Assembly (NCBI RefSeq): GCF_020529025.1
Contig: NZ_JACNMM010000011.1
Coordinates: 1 to 64,000, forward strand
From: Oceaniglobus trochenteri
GTDB lineage: Bacteria; Pseudomonadota; Alphaproteobacteria; Rhodobacterales; Rhodobacteraceae
Length of the DNA: 64,000 bases
Reading direction: 5' to 3'
Made by a program: the position numbers and the translations under genes. Positions 15,175 to 24,098 of the stretch are shown here, piece by piece (position 1 is the first letter of the stretch; the number at the start of each line of letters is the position of its first letter). A model generated the notes under the pieces. It was not told the origin of the DNA. It did not search any database and was given only the letters and a program-made list of their open reading frames with translations.

Positions 15175-16159
15175 AGCCGGTCAGTGTCCTTGCCAGAAAG
15201 GCAAGCTGTTGGCGGGTCTGGTCGATCTCGCCGCCCTCGTGGTGGGCATAGGGATAGACGGTGATGTCTTTCGGCCCGCCATAGTGGTTGAAGGCGGCAA
15301 AGACGGTGCGCGGCGGGCAGATGTCATCCATCAACCCGGCGGAATAGAGCGCCGGGGCGCGGGCACGGGCGGCAAAGCCGATGCCGTCGATATGGCGCAG
15401 CGTGTTCTGGATCTCGGGCTCGGCCCCCCGGTGGGACCGCAGATAGCGCACGATCTCGAAATAGGGCTCCTTGTCGGTCATGCGGATCGCCTGGGCGACA
15501 TGGCAGAGGAAGGGCGTGTCGATGCAGGCGGCGGCGACAGGCTCCAGCCCCGCGACGGCCTGGGCCACGGCGCCGCCCTGGCTGGCGCCCAGCACCGCAA
15601 GGCGGCTTTCATCGACCATGGGCAGCCCCTTGACGTCGCGCACCAGGCGCACGGCATCGGTGAACAGCCGGCGGAAATAGCTGGTTTCGGGGCTGCGGAT
15701 GCCCCGCGTCAGCATGCCGGGAAACTGCGGGCCGCCGCCCATGTCGTGATCGGGCGTTGCGCCGGTGGAGCCGCGCCCGCCCGACCAGCCCGCGCCCTGC
15801 CCGCGCGTGTCCATCACCACATGGGCATAGCCCGCGCAGGCCCAGAGCAGGTATTCCTCGGCCTGACCGCGCCCGCCGCCATAGCCCAGGAACTGCACCA
15901 CCGTGGGCAGCGGCCCCCTGGCGCCGGCGGGCAGGTTCAGCCAGGCGCGCACCGGCTGACCGTCGAAGCCGGAAAAGGTGATGTCGTGGCTTTCCACCAG
16001 TTTCAGCGCGGTCTGCGCAGGGGCAAGGCGGATCGGCGCCGCCCTGGCCTGCGCGGCGGCCAGGGTCTGCGCCCAGAAGGCATCAAAGCCCTCGGCCACG
16101 ATGCCCGACAGGTCGGGGCGATAGTCGCGCAGCGCCGCAAGCGGCAGGTCGAATTGCAT
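15173..16159 (-). CDS. CE7-type acetyl esterase (acetylxylan esterase/cephalosporin-C deacetylase family)
   Basis: 328 residues from ATG 16159; the reading frame remains open further upstream only as a shadow of the preceding gene. It is an alpha/beta hydrolase with the whole triad visible: Ser in GASQGG (about residue 182), Asp in GLMDDICPP (about 269) and His in YAHHEGG (about 298). The CE7 segments TRGQG and FLGYGGGRG are also present. It removes acetyl groups from short acetylated sugars; without a signal peptide it is cytosolic and would act after import. It is the last gene of an 11-gene operon, and its start shares the A of the previous stop codon (TGATG). Confidence 0.87.
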   Translation of the reverse strand: MQFDLPLAALRDYRPDLSGIVAEGFDAFWAQTLAAAQARAAPIRLAPAQTALKLVESHDITFSGFDGQPVRAWLNLPAGARGPLPTVVQFLGYGGGRGQAEEYLLWACAGYAHVVMDTRGQGAGWSGGRGSTGATPDHDMGGGPQFPGMLTRGIRSPETSYFRRLFTDAVRLVRDVKGLPMVDESRLAVLGASQGGAVAQAVAGLEPVAAACIDTPFLCHVAQAIRMTDKEPYFEIVRYLRSHRGAEPEIQNTLRHIDGIGFAARARAPALYSAGLMDDICPPRTVFAAFNHYGGPKDITVYPYAHHEGGEIDQTRQQLAFLARTLTG

Positions 16160-17118
16160 CACGCCCCCTTTGCGAAGTTTTCCAGCTTGATGAAGAAATC
16201 GCGGAAGATCGGGTTGCGCTTGAGATGCCGGACATAGCGCATCTGGTGGCGGGCATCGTCGAAGGACCAGGTGGCGTTGTCGGTCAGCACCGGGGTGGAA
16301 CGCAGCACCGAGGGCGCCCAGTCGGGGTTCACCAGCCAGGCGATCACCGCCATGTCCCAGATCTCTTTCGACCAACCGAGGTGATCGTCGGAATACTCCT
16401 TGAACCGCATGGCCAGAAAGGCGCCGATGTCGCCCATGGGTTCGACATAGCGTTCGATTTCCGCCGGGGTCGAGGTGAGATGGGTCGTCACCCCCATGCA
16501 GGGCACCATGACCAGCGGCACGCCACAGTCGAACAGCACCTGCGCGCCGCCGATGTCCTGGCGCAGGTTGAACTCCCATGTGTCGGGCCAGTCGAGCGCA
16601 TTGCCGCCCAGCCAGACCACCACGATCTTCTCGGCGATCTCGGGCGCCTTCAGAAGCGCGGCGGTGACGTTGGAGATCGCGCCGATGGCGACGACGTAAA
16701 GCGGATCGTCGGGCGGAGCGGCCCGCGCGCGGGCGATCAGGTCATCCACCGCCGGGGCATCGCGGGGCTGTTTCGCTTCGCCGATATATTCGGTCACGCC
16801 CTTGAAGACAAAGCCTTCGGGGTCGCGCCCCATGCGTTCCAGAAGGCGCAGGATTTCGTCGTAGGATTGCTGCATCCCGTCGCCGGGGCTGGTGGCGCGG
16901 CTGTTGAAGAAGGGCGCGGCATAGATCGCCTCGACCTCGACCGCCTCGGGCGAGAGGAGGGCATAGACCAGCGCATATTGATCGTCGATTTCGTTGAAGG
17001 TGTCGGTGTCCAGCACCATGCGCACACGGCGGCCCGGGTGGGCCAGCCGGGCGATGCGGCTGGCATCGTCCATCACGGTGACGGGGGCCGTCGGGGCCTT
17101 GCGGGGGGCGACGCTCAT
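16159..17118 (-). CDS. Nucleoside hydrolase-family (IUNH) N-ribohydrolase-like enzyme
   Basis: 319 residues. The Asp-rich calcium-binding motif of the family is clear near residue 37 (DTDTFNEIDDQYAL), and GAISNVTAALL plus the C-terminal WDMAVIAWL region, with an Asp ligand, are present. Family members cleave N-ribosyl bonds of nucleosides; however, this gene sits inside a sugar operon and is coupled by 4-bp overlaps to a TIM-barrel isomerase upstream and by TGATG to an esterase downstream. It may therefore hydrolyse some other glycosidic or N-glycosidic bond. The N-terminus is about 30 residues longer than usual; internal starts exist. Confidence 0.85.
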   Translation of the reverse strand: MSVAPRKAPTAPVTVMDDASRIARLAHPGRRVRMVLDTDTFNEIDDQYALVYALLSPEAVEVEAIYAAPFFNSRATSPGDGMQQSYDEILRLLERMGRDPEGFVFKGVTEYIGEAKQPRDAPAVDDLIARARAAPPDDPLYVVAIGAISNVTAALLKAPEIAEKIVVVWLGGNALDWPDTWEFNLRQDIGGAQVLFDCGVPLVMVPCMGVTTHLTSTPAEIERYVEPMGDIGAFLAMRFKEYSDDHLGWSKEIWDMAVIAWLVNPDWAPSVLRSTPVLTDNATWSFDDARHQMRYVRHLKRNPIFRDFFIKLENFAKGA

Positions 17119-17939
17119 GCCAGGTTCACCCCGGCCCTGGCGGCAAGATCGCGCAGCAGGGCAACGGATTTACGGGCCTCGGCAATGTCGCTGACGTGTT
17201 CCAGGATCAGCCAGCTGTCGGCGGGCATGTTGGGCTCCATCATCTTCAGCACCTGCGCCCAGTCGGTGGGGCTGGTGCCCAGGGGCGCAAGGCCCATCTT
17301 CAGGTGAAACCCGTCGTCCAGGCCGATGTCCTTGATGTGGCCCAGGCCATAGGCGCCGGCGTAACCTTCGCAGACATCGCGGCAGCGGGGGCCGGGGCGC
17401 GCATAATCGCGGAAATCATAGTGCGATGTCACATCGAGGTTGGCCACCAGCGCGTCGGGGTCCTCCATCCTTTCGCGCAACCGGTGAAAGGCGTCGGGGC
17501 CGTCGATGGCGGTTTTCAGGTAGGGCTCGATGGAAATCTTCGCGCCGTGCCGGGCGGCCAGCCGCACCATGGGGTTCAGTTTCGCCACCAGTTCATCGAA
17601 GGCGCCTTCGGAATGGTTGCGCGCGTCCCAGGCGCCAAAGCCGCTGGGGTGATGATTGCCGCCGCAGATGACGATATAGGGGCAGCCGGTTTCAGCAGCG
17701 AGCGGGATCGCCTTTTCCAGCATGGCGGTCTGTTTTTCCTGCGCGCCCGTGTCGGTGCTGAGCGGATTGTACCCGAAGGCGCCGATCTGGCAGACCTCAA
17801 GCCCCTTGTCGCGCAGGGGGGCCAGCGTTTCGGCCAAGCCCTTTTCGGCCAGGTCGGCGGCGTTGATCGGCACGCCCCTGATGCCCAGTTCGACGGCGGC
17901 GGCATGGCTATCGGCGCCTGCCTCAAGTCCAAGTCTCAT
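17115..17939 (-). CDS. Sugar phosphate isomerase/epimerase-like TIM-barrel protein
   Basis: 274 residues of the xylose-isomerase-like (AP endonuclease family 2) superfamily. Metal-binding positions are suggested by the Glu in ISIEPYLK (about 145), Asp in NLDVTSHYDF (about 180), His in GHIKDIG (about 212) and Glu in LILEHVSD near the end. Such proteins isomerise, epimerise or dehydrate free or modified sugars and often partner with Gfo/Idh/MocA oxidoreductases. That is the case here: the upstream gene overlaps it by 4 bp and encodes one. A deglycosylation or keto-sugar isomerisation role is plausible but not proven. Confidence 0.85.
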   Translation of the reverse strand: MRLGLEAGADSHAAAVELGIRGVPINAADLAEKGLAETLAPLRDKGLEVCQIGAFGYNPLSTDTGAQEKQTAMLEKAIPLAAETGCPYIVICGGNHHPSGFGAWDARNHSEGAFDELVAKLNPMVRLAARHGAKISIEPYLKTAIDGPDAFHRLRERMEDPDALVANLDVTSHYDFRDYARPGPRCRDVCEGYAGAYGLGHIKDIGLDDGFHLKMGLAPLGTSPTDWAQVLKMMEPNMPADSWLILEHVSDIAEARKSVALLRDLAARAGVNLA

Positions 17940-18919
17940 GTGGTTTCTCCCAGGTCTACGGGCTGTCCGGTGCGGATCGAGGCATAGACCGCCTCGGCCA
18001 GTTCCACCGCCTCAAGCCCGTGTTGCGGTGTGGCGGCGAAGGGTTCCTTCGCCGCGATCTGTGCGAAGAAATGGTCGAAGGCATCGGAATACCGTGTCCG
18101 ACCAAGGGTTTCGGGCCAATAGGCGAGGCGCTTCTGATCTTCGCCGCGCCGGGCCCAGTTCAGGCCGGTCCACATGTGCTGATGGCCCTGCAACTGGGCG
18201 CGGCCCGTCGCGCAGGCCAGGTCAAGGCGCGGGAAATCGTCGGGCGCCCCGGCCCCCCGGATGCCCCCCAGCGTCAACGCGGCCACCGCCCCGCTGGCAT
18301 AGCCGAGCGTCACCGCCGCCCCCGTGGCCGAGGGGCGTGCGCCGTCGTCATAACCGGCGGCATAGACACGCGCCGGCCGGCCCATGACCGCGCGCACCAC
18401 GTCAAACAGGTGGCAGGAGTTCTCGGTGAAGAACCCCCCGCCCTTCTCCGGATTCCACAGCCATTCGGCATCGGGCAGCCAGTCGAACAGGTATTCCCCG
18501 TTCAGGATGCGCGGGGCCCCGAGGCCCGGCAGCTCGGCCAGAAGCCGCTGCACCGGGGCATGAAAGCGGAAGGAAAAGGCCAGGAACACCGGGTGCCCCT
18601 TGGTCACCTTCACGATCTCGCGGGCCTGTTGGGCGGTTCCGGCGATGGGTTTTTCCATGAACACCGGAATGCCCGCCGCCATTGCCGCCTCAAGCCCCGC
18701 GCCCCGCACATGGGGGGCCGAGGACAGGACAACGGCATCAAGCCCCGCCTCGCGGATCATCGCCGCGTCGTCGGTCCAGGTGGGAATGCCGCGCGACCTC
18801 GCGAAGGCGAGCCTTTCGGAGAGATGGTCGGACACGCCCGCCACCTCGCAATCGGCGCGGTTCAGGACCGTGTGCAGCAGGTTCAGCCCGAACCCCTGCC
18901 CCGCGATGCCGATCCGCAT
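17936..18919 (-). CDS. Gfo/Idh/MocA-family oxidoreductase
   Basis: 327 residues from ATG 18919; the longer open frame is an artefact of the preceding gene. The N-terminal Rossmann fold starts at once (MRIGIAGQGFGLNLLHTV). The family EKP signature is at about residues 92-94 (FMEKPIAG), and the catalytic-region His occurs in ENSCHLFDVVR (about 178). The enzyme uses NAD(H) or NADP(H) on a sugar or sugar-derivative hydroxyl. It lies next to a second, longer paralogue (18919-20142), with a TGATG junction between them, so the operon carries two such enzymes, perhaps for an oxidation and a later reduction in the same pathway. Confidence 0.87.
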   Translation of the reverse strand: MRIGIAGQGFGLNLLHTVLNRADCEVAGVSDHLSERLAFARSRGIPTWTDDAAMIREAGLDAVVLSSAPHVRGAGLEAAMAAGIPVFMEKPIAGTAQQAREIVKVTKGHPVFLAFSFRFHAPVQRLLAELPGLGAPRILNGEYLFDWLPDAEWLWNPEKGGGFFTENSCHLFDVVRAVMGRPARVYAAGYDDGARPSATGAAVTLGYASGAVAALTLGGIRGAGAPDDFPRLDLACATGRAQLQGHQHMWTGLNWARRGEDQKRLAYWPETLGRTRYSDAFDHFFAQIAAKEPFAATPQHGLEAVELAEAVYASIRTGQPVDLGETT

Positions 18920-20142
18920 CACCAGTCCACCGTGGTCTTCATCATGTATTTCTTGCCGGTTTCCGCGCTTTCCTGGGCGCCGGTCAGCATTTCGTTGATA
19001 TGTGCGCCCCAATCCTCGTCGATCAGGATGGGGGTGTCGTTCAGGATCGCATCGCACATCAGGCGGCTGCTTTCGTGGTAATAGTTGAAACCACCCGGCG
19101 TGGGCTTGGGCCATTTGCCCTTGGACAGATCACCCTCTTTCCCGATGTCCATCCAGCCGTTTTCGTCGGGATTTTCCAGCATGTCCTGTTTCGTCGAATA
19201 GACGGTGGCCATGATCCCGGGGCGGGGATCGAAATAGATGTTGCCCTCGGTCCCGAAGACCTCCATCGCGCCGGAACGCACGCCCTTGGGGATCGGATGG
19301 AAGGGGCGGCCCACATGGAACATGCCGATCCAGCCCGAGTGCATTTCGTAAAGGATGTTGTAGGTATCGGGCGCCTCCATGGTGCAGGCATCGGTTTTCG
19401 GCGCCTTGACCACCGCATCCCAATAGTTGGCATCCCAGGGGTCGGTCGCCTTGGCCAGGTAATCGGTGTAGTCGCTTTCGGGCACGATCTGGCGGCTGGG
19501 CATCTGCAGCGCCGACATGGCCATCACCGATTTGCAGGCCCCGAACATCGAAACGATCTGGCTGGGGCCATAGGCGTAATCATACAGCATCCCGCCGCTT
19601 TCCTTGTTCAGGAAGGCCGCCGCGCCGTAGGGGTTGTGACCCAGGCCACCGTTGTCATGGTCGGGGCCCGTCCAGATGAAGCTGAACCAATAGGGATCGC
19701 CAAGTGCGCCGTCCTTCACCAGGCTGCGCAGTTTCGGGAAGGGCCGTTGCAGGGGCGATTGCTGCGAGGGTTCGACAAGGCATTTCACGCCCGCCTCTTT
19801 CACCGCCGCCTGGATGGCATCGGCATCGGCCTTGGTGGTGGCCATGGGTTTTTGCAGCAGGATATGCTTGCCCGCCTTGGCCGCCGCGATCGAAAACAGC
19901 TTGTGGGTGCCGGGGCCGGTGAGGATCCAGACCGCCTCGATGTCGGCCTTTTCCAGCATCTCGAAGTAGTCGGTATAGCCCTCGCGCGCGCCGAACAGGC
20001 GCTGGCAATCCTTCACGCGCTGTTCATCCAGATCGCAGACCGCCACCAGATCGGCCTCGGGGTGATCCATCAGGAACGGGAAGTAATAGGCCGAAGCCAC
20101 CACGCCGCAGCCCACGGCTCCGATTTTTACCTGTCTGCTCAT
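18919..20142 (-). CDS. Gfo/Idh/MocA-family oxidoreductase, QKP variant
   Basis: 407 residues from ATG 20142, with AAAGGA upstream as ribosome binding site. It is longer than its neighbour paralogue by about 80 residues because of an enlarged C-terminal domain. The Rossmann start VKIGAVGCGVVASAYY is clear. The usual EKP is changed to QKP (LLQKPMATT, about residues 96-104), keeping the Lys that contacts cofactor and substrate. A YDYAYGPSQI segment (about 205-214) lies where the catalytic region is expected. It is probably the dehydrogenase for the imported sugar or glycoside. It is coupled to the following gene (TGATG) and only 4 bp from the SDR stop. Confidence 0.85.
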   Translation of the reverse strand: MSRQVKIGAVGCGVVASAYYFPFLMDHPEADLVAVCDLDEQRVKDCQRLFGAREGYTDYFEMLEKADIEAVWILTGPGTHKLFSIAAAKAGKHILLQKPMATTKADADAIQAAVKEAGVKCLVEPSQQSPLQRPFPKLRSLVKDGALGDPYWFSFIWTGPDHDNGGLGHNPYGAAAFLNKESGGMLYDYAYGPSQIVSMFGACKSVMAMSALQMPSRQIVPESDYTDYLAKATDPWDANYWDAVVKAPKTDACTMEAPDTYNILYEMHSGWIGMFHVGRPFHPIPKGVRSGAMEVFGTEGNIYFDPRPGIMATVYSTKQDMLENPDENGWMDIGKEGDLSKGKWPKPTPGGFNYYHESSRLMCDAILNDTPILIDEDWGAHINEMLTGAQESAETGKKYMMKTTVDW

Positions 20143-20146
20143 CGTT

Positions 20147-20959
20147 CTATCCTTTCTTGTGACCTGCAATCCGCAGAACCCACTGATCGTCGGCGACGAT
20201 CCGGTCGGCATCCGCGATGATGCTCTCGTAATCCTTGTGGGGCAGGAAATACCGCCCCGTCAGCTTGTCCGCCCGCCCCGAGGCCAGGGCCAGCACGCAA
20301 TCCGCCACCACCTGAGGAGGGAAATCCTCGCCCTTCTCGAAGATCTCCTTGATCAGGGGGCGGTGGGTCTTGGCCTGTTCGTCGTTGATGAGCCATTGCG
20401 TCATCGCCGTGTTCACCGCGGGCGGACCGATGCAGAAGGCCGTCACGCCATGGGGCTGCAATTCCATCGAAAGCCCTTCGGTGATGCGGGTGACGCCGGT
20501 TTTCGACGCCGCGTAAGAGGTGCCGTAGGGGTGCCCGTCAAGAACCCCGCCGGAACTGACGATATTGACGATGCGCCCCGCCCCGCGGTCCACCATGCCG
20601 CCCGCCACCCGGTTGCACATCAGGAAGGTGCCCTTGAGGTTCACGTCGATATCGCGGAACCACCTGTCGGGGTCGCATTCCCACATGGGCGCGCAGACGC
20701 TGAAGGTGCCGGCGTTGTTGATCAGCAGATCGCAGGGCGGCAGGGCCTTTTCGGCCTCTGTCACCGCCGCATCGACACTGGCGCGGTCGGTGACGTTCAT
20801 CGCGTGGGCGCTGACGCCCTCGCCCAGCTCGCCCGACGCCCGGTCAAGCGCCTCCTGCGAGATGTCGAACATCGCCACGCGATACCCCGCGTTCAGCAAT
20901 CCTTCGGTGATCGCGCGGCCCAGACCGCCCGCGGCACCGGTGACATAAGCAACTGGCAT
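20147..20959 (-). CDS. Short-chain dehydrogenase/reductase (SDR)
   Basis: 270 residues. TGAAGGLG at about residues 7-14 binds the nucleotide, INNAG is at about 81-85, Ser in VSSGG at about 133, and the active-site YAASK at about 149-153. The C-terminal segment is longer than in classical SDRs and carries DKLTGRYFLPHKDY. The gene lies between the ABC permease genes and two Gfo/Idh/MocA genes, so three NAD(P)-dependent oxidoreductases are encoded in a row. This suggests a redox-rich route in which a hydroxyl is oxidised to activate the sugar for cleavage or epimerisation. Confidence 0.87.
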   Translation of the reverse strand: MPVAYVTGAAGGLGRAITEGLLNAGYRVAMFDISQEALDRASGELGEGVSAHAMNVTDRASVDAAVTEAEKALPPCDLLINNAGTFSVCAPMWECDPDRWFRDIDVNLKGTFLMCNRVAGGMVDRGAGRIVNIVSSGGVLDGHPYGTSYAASKTGVTRITEGLSMELQPHGVTAFCIGPPAVNTAMTQWLINDEQAKTHRPLIKEIFEKGEDFPPQVVADCVLALASGRADKLTGRYFLPHKDYESIIADADRIVADDQWVLRIAGHKKG

Positions 20960-20969
20960 AGGTTTTCCT

Positions 20970-21800
20970 TCAGGCTTTGACTGCGCCGCCGGCGAAGCCT
21001 TCGACGATTTTTTCTCGGAAGAAGATGAACAGGACGATGATCGGCACCGATGCCAGGACCATCCCCGCCATCAGCGCGGGATAATCGGTGGCATATTGCC
21101 CCCCGAAGGTGCGCAGCCACAGCGGGATCGGCTTGTAGGATTCATCGCGGATCAGGGTGGTGGCAAAGGCGAATTCGTTCCAGGAATGCAGGAACGACAG
21201 CAGCGCCACCGTGGCCACGATGGGCCGGCAGATCGGAAAGACGATCACGAACATCACGGTGAACAGCGAGGCGCCATCGACATGGGCCGCCTCGTCCAGC
21301 TCGACCGGGATCTTGCGGATGTAGCCCTCCATCAGGAAGACGGCCAGAGACAGGCCGAAGGCGGTATAGGGGATCAGCAGGGTGAACTGCGTGTCGAGAA
21401 TTCCGATGGTGCGGTATTGCATGAAAACCGGCACCAGAAGGGCCGGAATGGGCAGAAGCAGCCCCAGGATGAAGAAGGAAAACACCGCCGCGCGGCCCGG
21501 AAATTCGAACCGGGCCAGCACATAGGCGATGCAGTAGGACAGAAGCACGATCAGCGTGGTCGAGGCCACGGCATAGAACAGCGAATTCCACATCGCCGTC
21601 CAGACGGTGCCCACCTCGAAGATCTGCACATAGGCGCGGAAGGTCGGGTCGGACGGCAGGGCAAAGATGCTTTCGCTGAAGGCCGCCGTCGATTTCAGCG
21701 AATTGTAGATGACCCAGATCATCGGAAAGATCGTGGTCAGCGCAAAGAGGATCAGCGCCGCGTTGATCAGGATGGCGGGAAGGGTGATGCGGCCGGTCAT
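20970..21800 (-). CDS. ABC carbohydrate importer, permease 2 (MalG-like)
   Basis: 276 residues from ATG 21800, overlapping the other permease gene by 4 bp (ATGA). Six helices are predicted; the EAA loop DEAAHVDGASLFTVMF is at about residues 180-195, and the C-terminus GFAGGAVKA is typical of MalG-like subunits. Together with 21797-22690, the binding protein at 22748 and the ATPase at 24099 it makes a complete CUT1-type sugar importer. Confidence 0.9.
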   Translation of the reverse strand: MTGRITLPAILINAALILFALTTIFPMIWVIYNSLKSTAAFSESIFALPSDPTFRAYVQIFEVGTVWTAMWNSLFYAVASTTLIVLLSYCIAYVLARFEFPGRAAVFSFFILGLLLPIPALLVPVFMQYRTIGILDTQFTLLIPYTAFGLSLAVFLMEGYIRKIPVELDEAAHVDGASLFTVMFVIVFPICRPIVATVALLSFLHSWNEFAFATTLIRDESYKPIPLWLRTFGGQYATDYPALMAGMVLASVPIIVLFIFFREKIVEGFAGGAVKA

Positions 21801-22690
21801 ATCCTGTCCTTCACGACGAAACGGTTGAACGCCCAGATGGTCAGCGAAACCAGCGTGAGGGACAGCACGACGATGGCGATGGCGATGGTGTTGCCATAGC
21901 TGAAGTTGGCCCGCAGGAACGACTGGCTGTAGGCATATTGCGCCACCACGGTCGATGACAGGCCCGGCCCGCCCCCCGTCATGACGAAGATATGTTCGAA
22001 GATCTTCAAGCCGCCCGAAATGGCCAGAACAATCGCCACCGACCATGTCGAGGCAAGCTGGGGAAAGATCACATAGATCGTCTTCTGGAAGGTGCTGGCG
22101 CCGTCCACCTCGGCAGCCTCGATGGTTTCCTGGTTGATCGCCGAAAGCCCCGACAGGAAGATCACCAGGAACAGCCCGATGTATTGCCAGACCAGCGCGA
22201 CGGTGACCGAGTAGATCACGATCTTCGGGTCATCCAGCCACTTCTGCTGCAAGCCGCCCAGGCCGATGGCCTCCAGCGTGTTGTTCAGAAGGCCGCTGTT
22301 GATGTCGAAGACCAGGATCCAGACGAAGGAGGTGACCACGGGAGACAGGATCACCGGAAAGAATATGGCGGTGCGCAGGAATTTCGGCGCGATCACCAGA
22401 CGGCTGTTCATCAGCACGGCGATGATGAAGGCGGTGGTGACCTGGAAGATCACGCTCAGCAGGATGATGATGAAGTTGTTGCGCAGGGTGAACCAGAAAT
22501 CGCCATCGCCCCACAACCGGACGTAGTTGGCCAGCCCCGCCCAGTGGAACTGGAAATTCTTGGTCTCGAACAGCGAATAATAGAACCCGCCGATCAGCGG
22601 CGTCAGGACGACACCGCCATAGACGACGATTCCGGGCAGAAGGAAAAGCCAGATCGCGATGGTGCTGGGCTGGAATGCGCGGGGGGCCAA
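21797..22690 (-). CDS. ABC carbohydrate importer, permease 1 (MalF-like)
   Basis: 297 residues starting at TTG 22690, supported by AGGAGA eight bases upstream; no ATG lies nearby in frame. Six membrane helices are seen with the periplasmic loop after helix 1, and the EAA loop at about residues 193-208 (EAAEVDGASTFQKTIY) docks onto the ATPase. A 10-bp perfect hairpin separates it from the binding-protein gene upstream. The use of TTG probably reduces translation relative to the binding protein. Confidence 0.9.
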   Translation of the reverse strand: MAPRAFQPSTIAIWLFLLPGIVVYGGVVLTPLIGGFYYSLFETKNFQFHWAGLANYVRLWGDGDFWFTLRNNFIIILLSVIFQVTTAFIIAVLMNSRLVIAPKFLRTAIFFPVILSPVVTSFVWILVFDINSGLLNNTLEAIGLGGLQQKWLDDPKIVIYSVTVALVWQYIGLFLVIFLSGLSAINQETIEAAEVDGASTFQKTIYVIFPQLASTWSVAIVLAISGGLKIFEHIFVMTGGGPGLSSTVVAQYAYSQSFLRANFSYGNTIAIAIVVLSLTLVSLTIWAFNRFVVKDRI

Positions 22691-22715
22691 GACGCCGTCT
22701 CCTGGTGCGAAAGGG

Positions 22716-22741
22716 GGCCGGGCGCGGGGATGCGCCCGGCC
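22716..22741 (-). other. Intercistronic stem-loop after binding-protein gene
   Basis: GGCCGGGCGC (22716-22725) and GCGCCCGGCC (22732-22741) form a perfect 10-bp stem with a 6-base loop, six bases beyond the binding-protein stop. No T-run follows on the minus strand. It probably stabilises the upstream mRNA segment. Confidence 0.65.
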
Positions 22742-22747
22742 TTGGTG

Positions 22748-24049
22748 TTACTTGCTGCGGTCGTAGTCTTCCTGCATCGCCTCGGCGACCTCCTGGGGCG
22801 TCTTGTTGCCCACCATCAGGTCTTGCAGTGCCTCGCCCGAGACATCCAGAAGGCTGCGCGGCATGTTGGTGGGGATGATCGGAACCACCTGCCAGGTGCC
22901 ATCGCCCACATTGCTGACGAATTCGGCGAACAGCGGCTGAACCTCGATGTCATCGGCCACGCCGGCCATGTTCTGGGCGGGCAGCAGGCCGATTTCCATG
23001 CGCGAGCGGGAATAATCGACCGCCGAAAGCTCCTTCAGCAGTTCGATGGCCGCCTCACGCTCGGCCCCTTCAAGCCGGGCCGCAAGGGCATAGGACCAGC
23101 CCGCGCCGCCGGTGACCAGGCTGGCGTTCTCGTCCTTGCCCTTGATCGACGGCCAAAGCGCGATGCCCGTGGCGTCGATCAGGCTCTGGTTGCCGGAATC
23201 GAGGATGCCAGGCAGCGCCCAGGAGCCTTCGACGAACATCGCCGCATCGCCGTTCAGATAGGCATCGCGCTGCTGCTTGTTGTCCAGACTGTTGGCATCC
23301 TCGTTGAAGGCGCCCACATCCACCAGCTGCTTGAAATCCTCGATGGCGGCAACGTGGCATTCATCGGTGAAATTCGCTTCGCCGGAATGCACCTGCGGCA
23401 CGAAGTCGGGGCCGCATTCGCGCGCCACCAGCGTGCCGAACAGCGGATCGACCACAACCCAGCGCCCCTTGTTGCCAAGGGAGATCGGCGTCTTGCCCAT
23501 CTCCTTGAATGTCTCGATGGCACCGATGAAGTCCTCCCAGGTGGCGGGAAAGCTGTCATAGCCGGCCTCTGCGAAGATGTCCTTGTTCCAATAGATCACG
23601 TGGGTGATGATCTGGCCGTAGGGCACGCCGTAAACCTCGCCGTCGCGCGAGAATTCGAAGGTCATGCCATCGGGGGTGCGCCCGCCCCAATCGGGGTCGG
23701 CGGTGAATTCGGGGGTGATGGCGCCCACAAGGCCCGCCGCGACAAGCGCGGTGGTGTCGGAGCCGTTCATCATGAACACATCGGGCACTTCGCCGCTGGC
23801 CGCGCCGACGTTGAACTGGGTCAGATATTCGTCGGTGCCGCTGATCTGTTCCTTCAACTCGACCTCGGGGTGCTTTTCGCGGAACCGGGCGATGGCATCG
23901 GCGACATTCGGCGCCTCGGTCGATTTGTTCGCCAGGAAATGGGCAAAGGTCAGTTCGACATCCTGCGCCGACGCGGGTGCGCCCGCCAGGGCACCCAGCA
24001 CCATGGCCGAACCCAGAAGCCTGCGGCCGAAATCAGGTATCACGTACAT
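22748..24049 (-). CDS. ABC carbohydrate importer, solute-binding protein (family 1)
   Basis: 433 residues from ATG 24049, with GGGAGGA upstream. The signal peptide (MYVIPDFGRRLLGS, then APASA before QDVEL) ends near residue 28. The mature protein shows the family-1 features: FMMNGSDTTALV, a YGVPYGQIITHVIYWNKDIF segment lining the hinge, and an Ala-Met-Phe-Val-Glu-Gly-Ser motif around residue 280. It should bind an oligosaccharide or glycoside in the periplasm for the permeases encoded downstream. It is the third gene of the operon beginning with phyH. Confidence 0.9.
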   Translation of the reverse strand: MYVIPDFGRRLLGSAMVLGALAGAPASAQDVELTFAHFLANKSTEAPNVADAIARFREKHPEVELKEQISGTDEYLTQFNVGAASGEVPDVFMMNGSDTTALVAAGLVGAITPEFTADPDWGGRTPDGMTFEFSRDGEVYGVPYGQIITHVIYWNKDIFAEAGYDSFPATWEDFIGAIETFKEMGKTPISLGNKGRWVVVDPLFGTLVARECGPDFVPQVHSGEANFTDECHVAAIEDFKQLVDVGAFNEDANSLDNKQQRDAYLNGDAAMFVEGSWALPGILDSGNQSLIDATGIALWPSIKGKDENASLVTGGAGWSYALAARLEGAEREAAIELLKELSAVDYSRSRMEIGLLPAQNMAGVADDIEVQPLFAEFVSNVGDGTWQVVPIIPTNMPRSLLDVSGEALQDLMVGNKTPQEVAEAMQEDYDRSK

Positions 24050-24098
24050 TGTATCCTCCCAGATATGGTGCCGTGGCTGGCACCGGTCGTTTGCCGTA

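Noticed and set aside
16160-16579. Possible frameshifted fusion of the CE7 esterase with upstream sequence
   Set aside because: The extension is the alternate frame of the nucleoside-hydrolase gene; ATG 16159 in a TGATG junction explains both genes intact.
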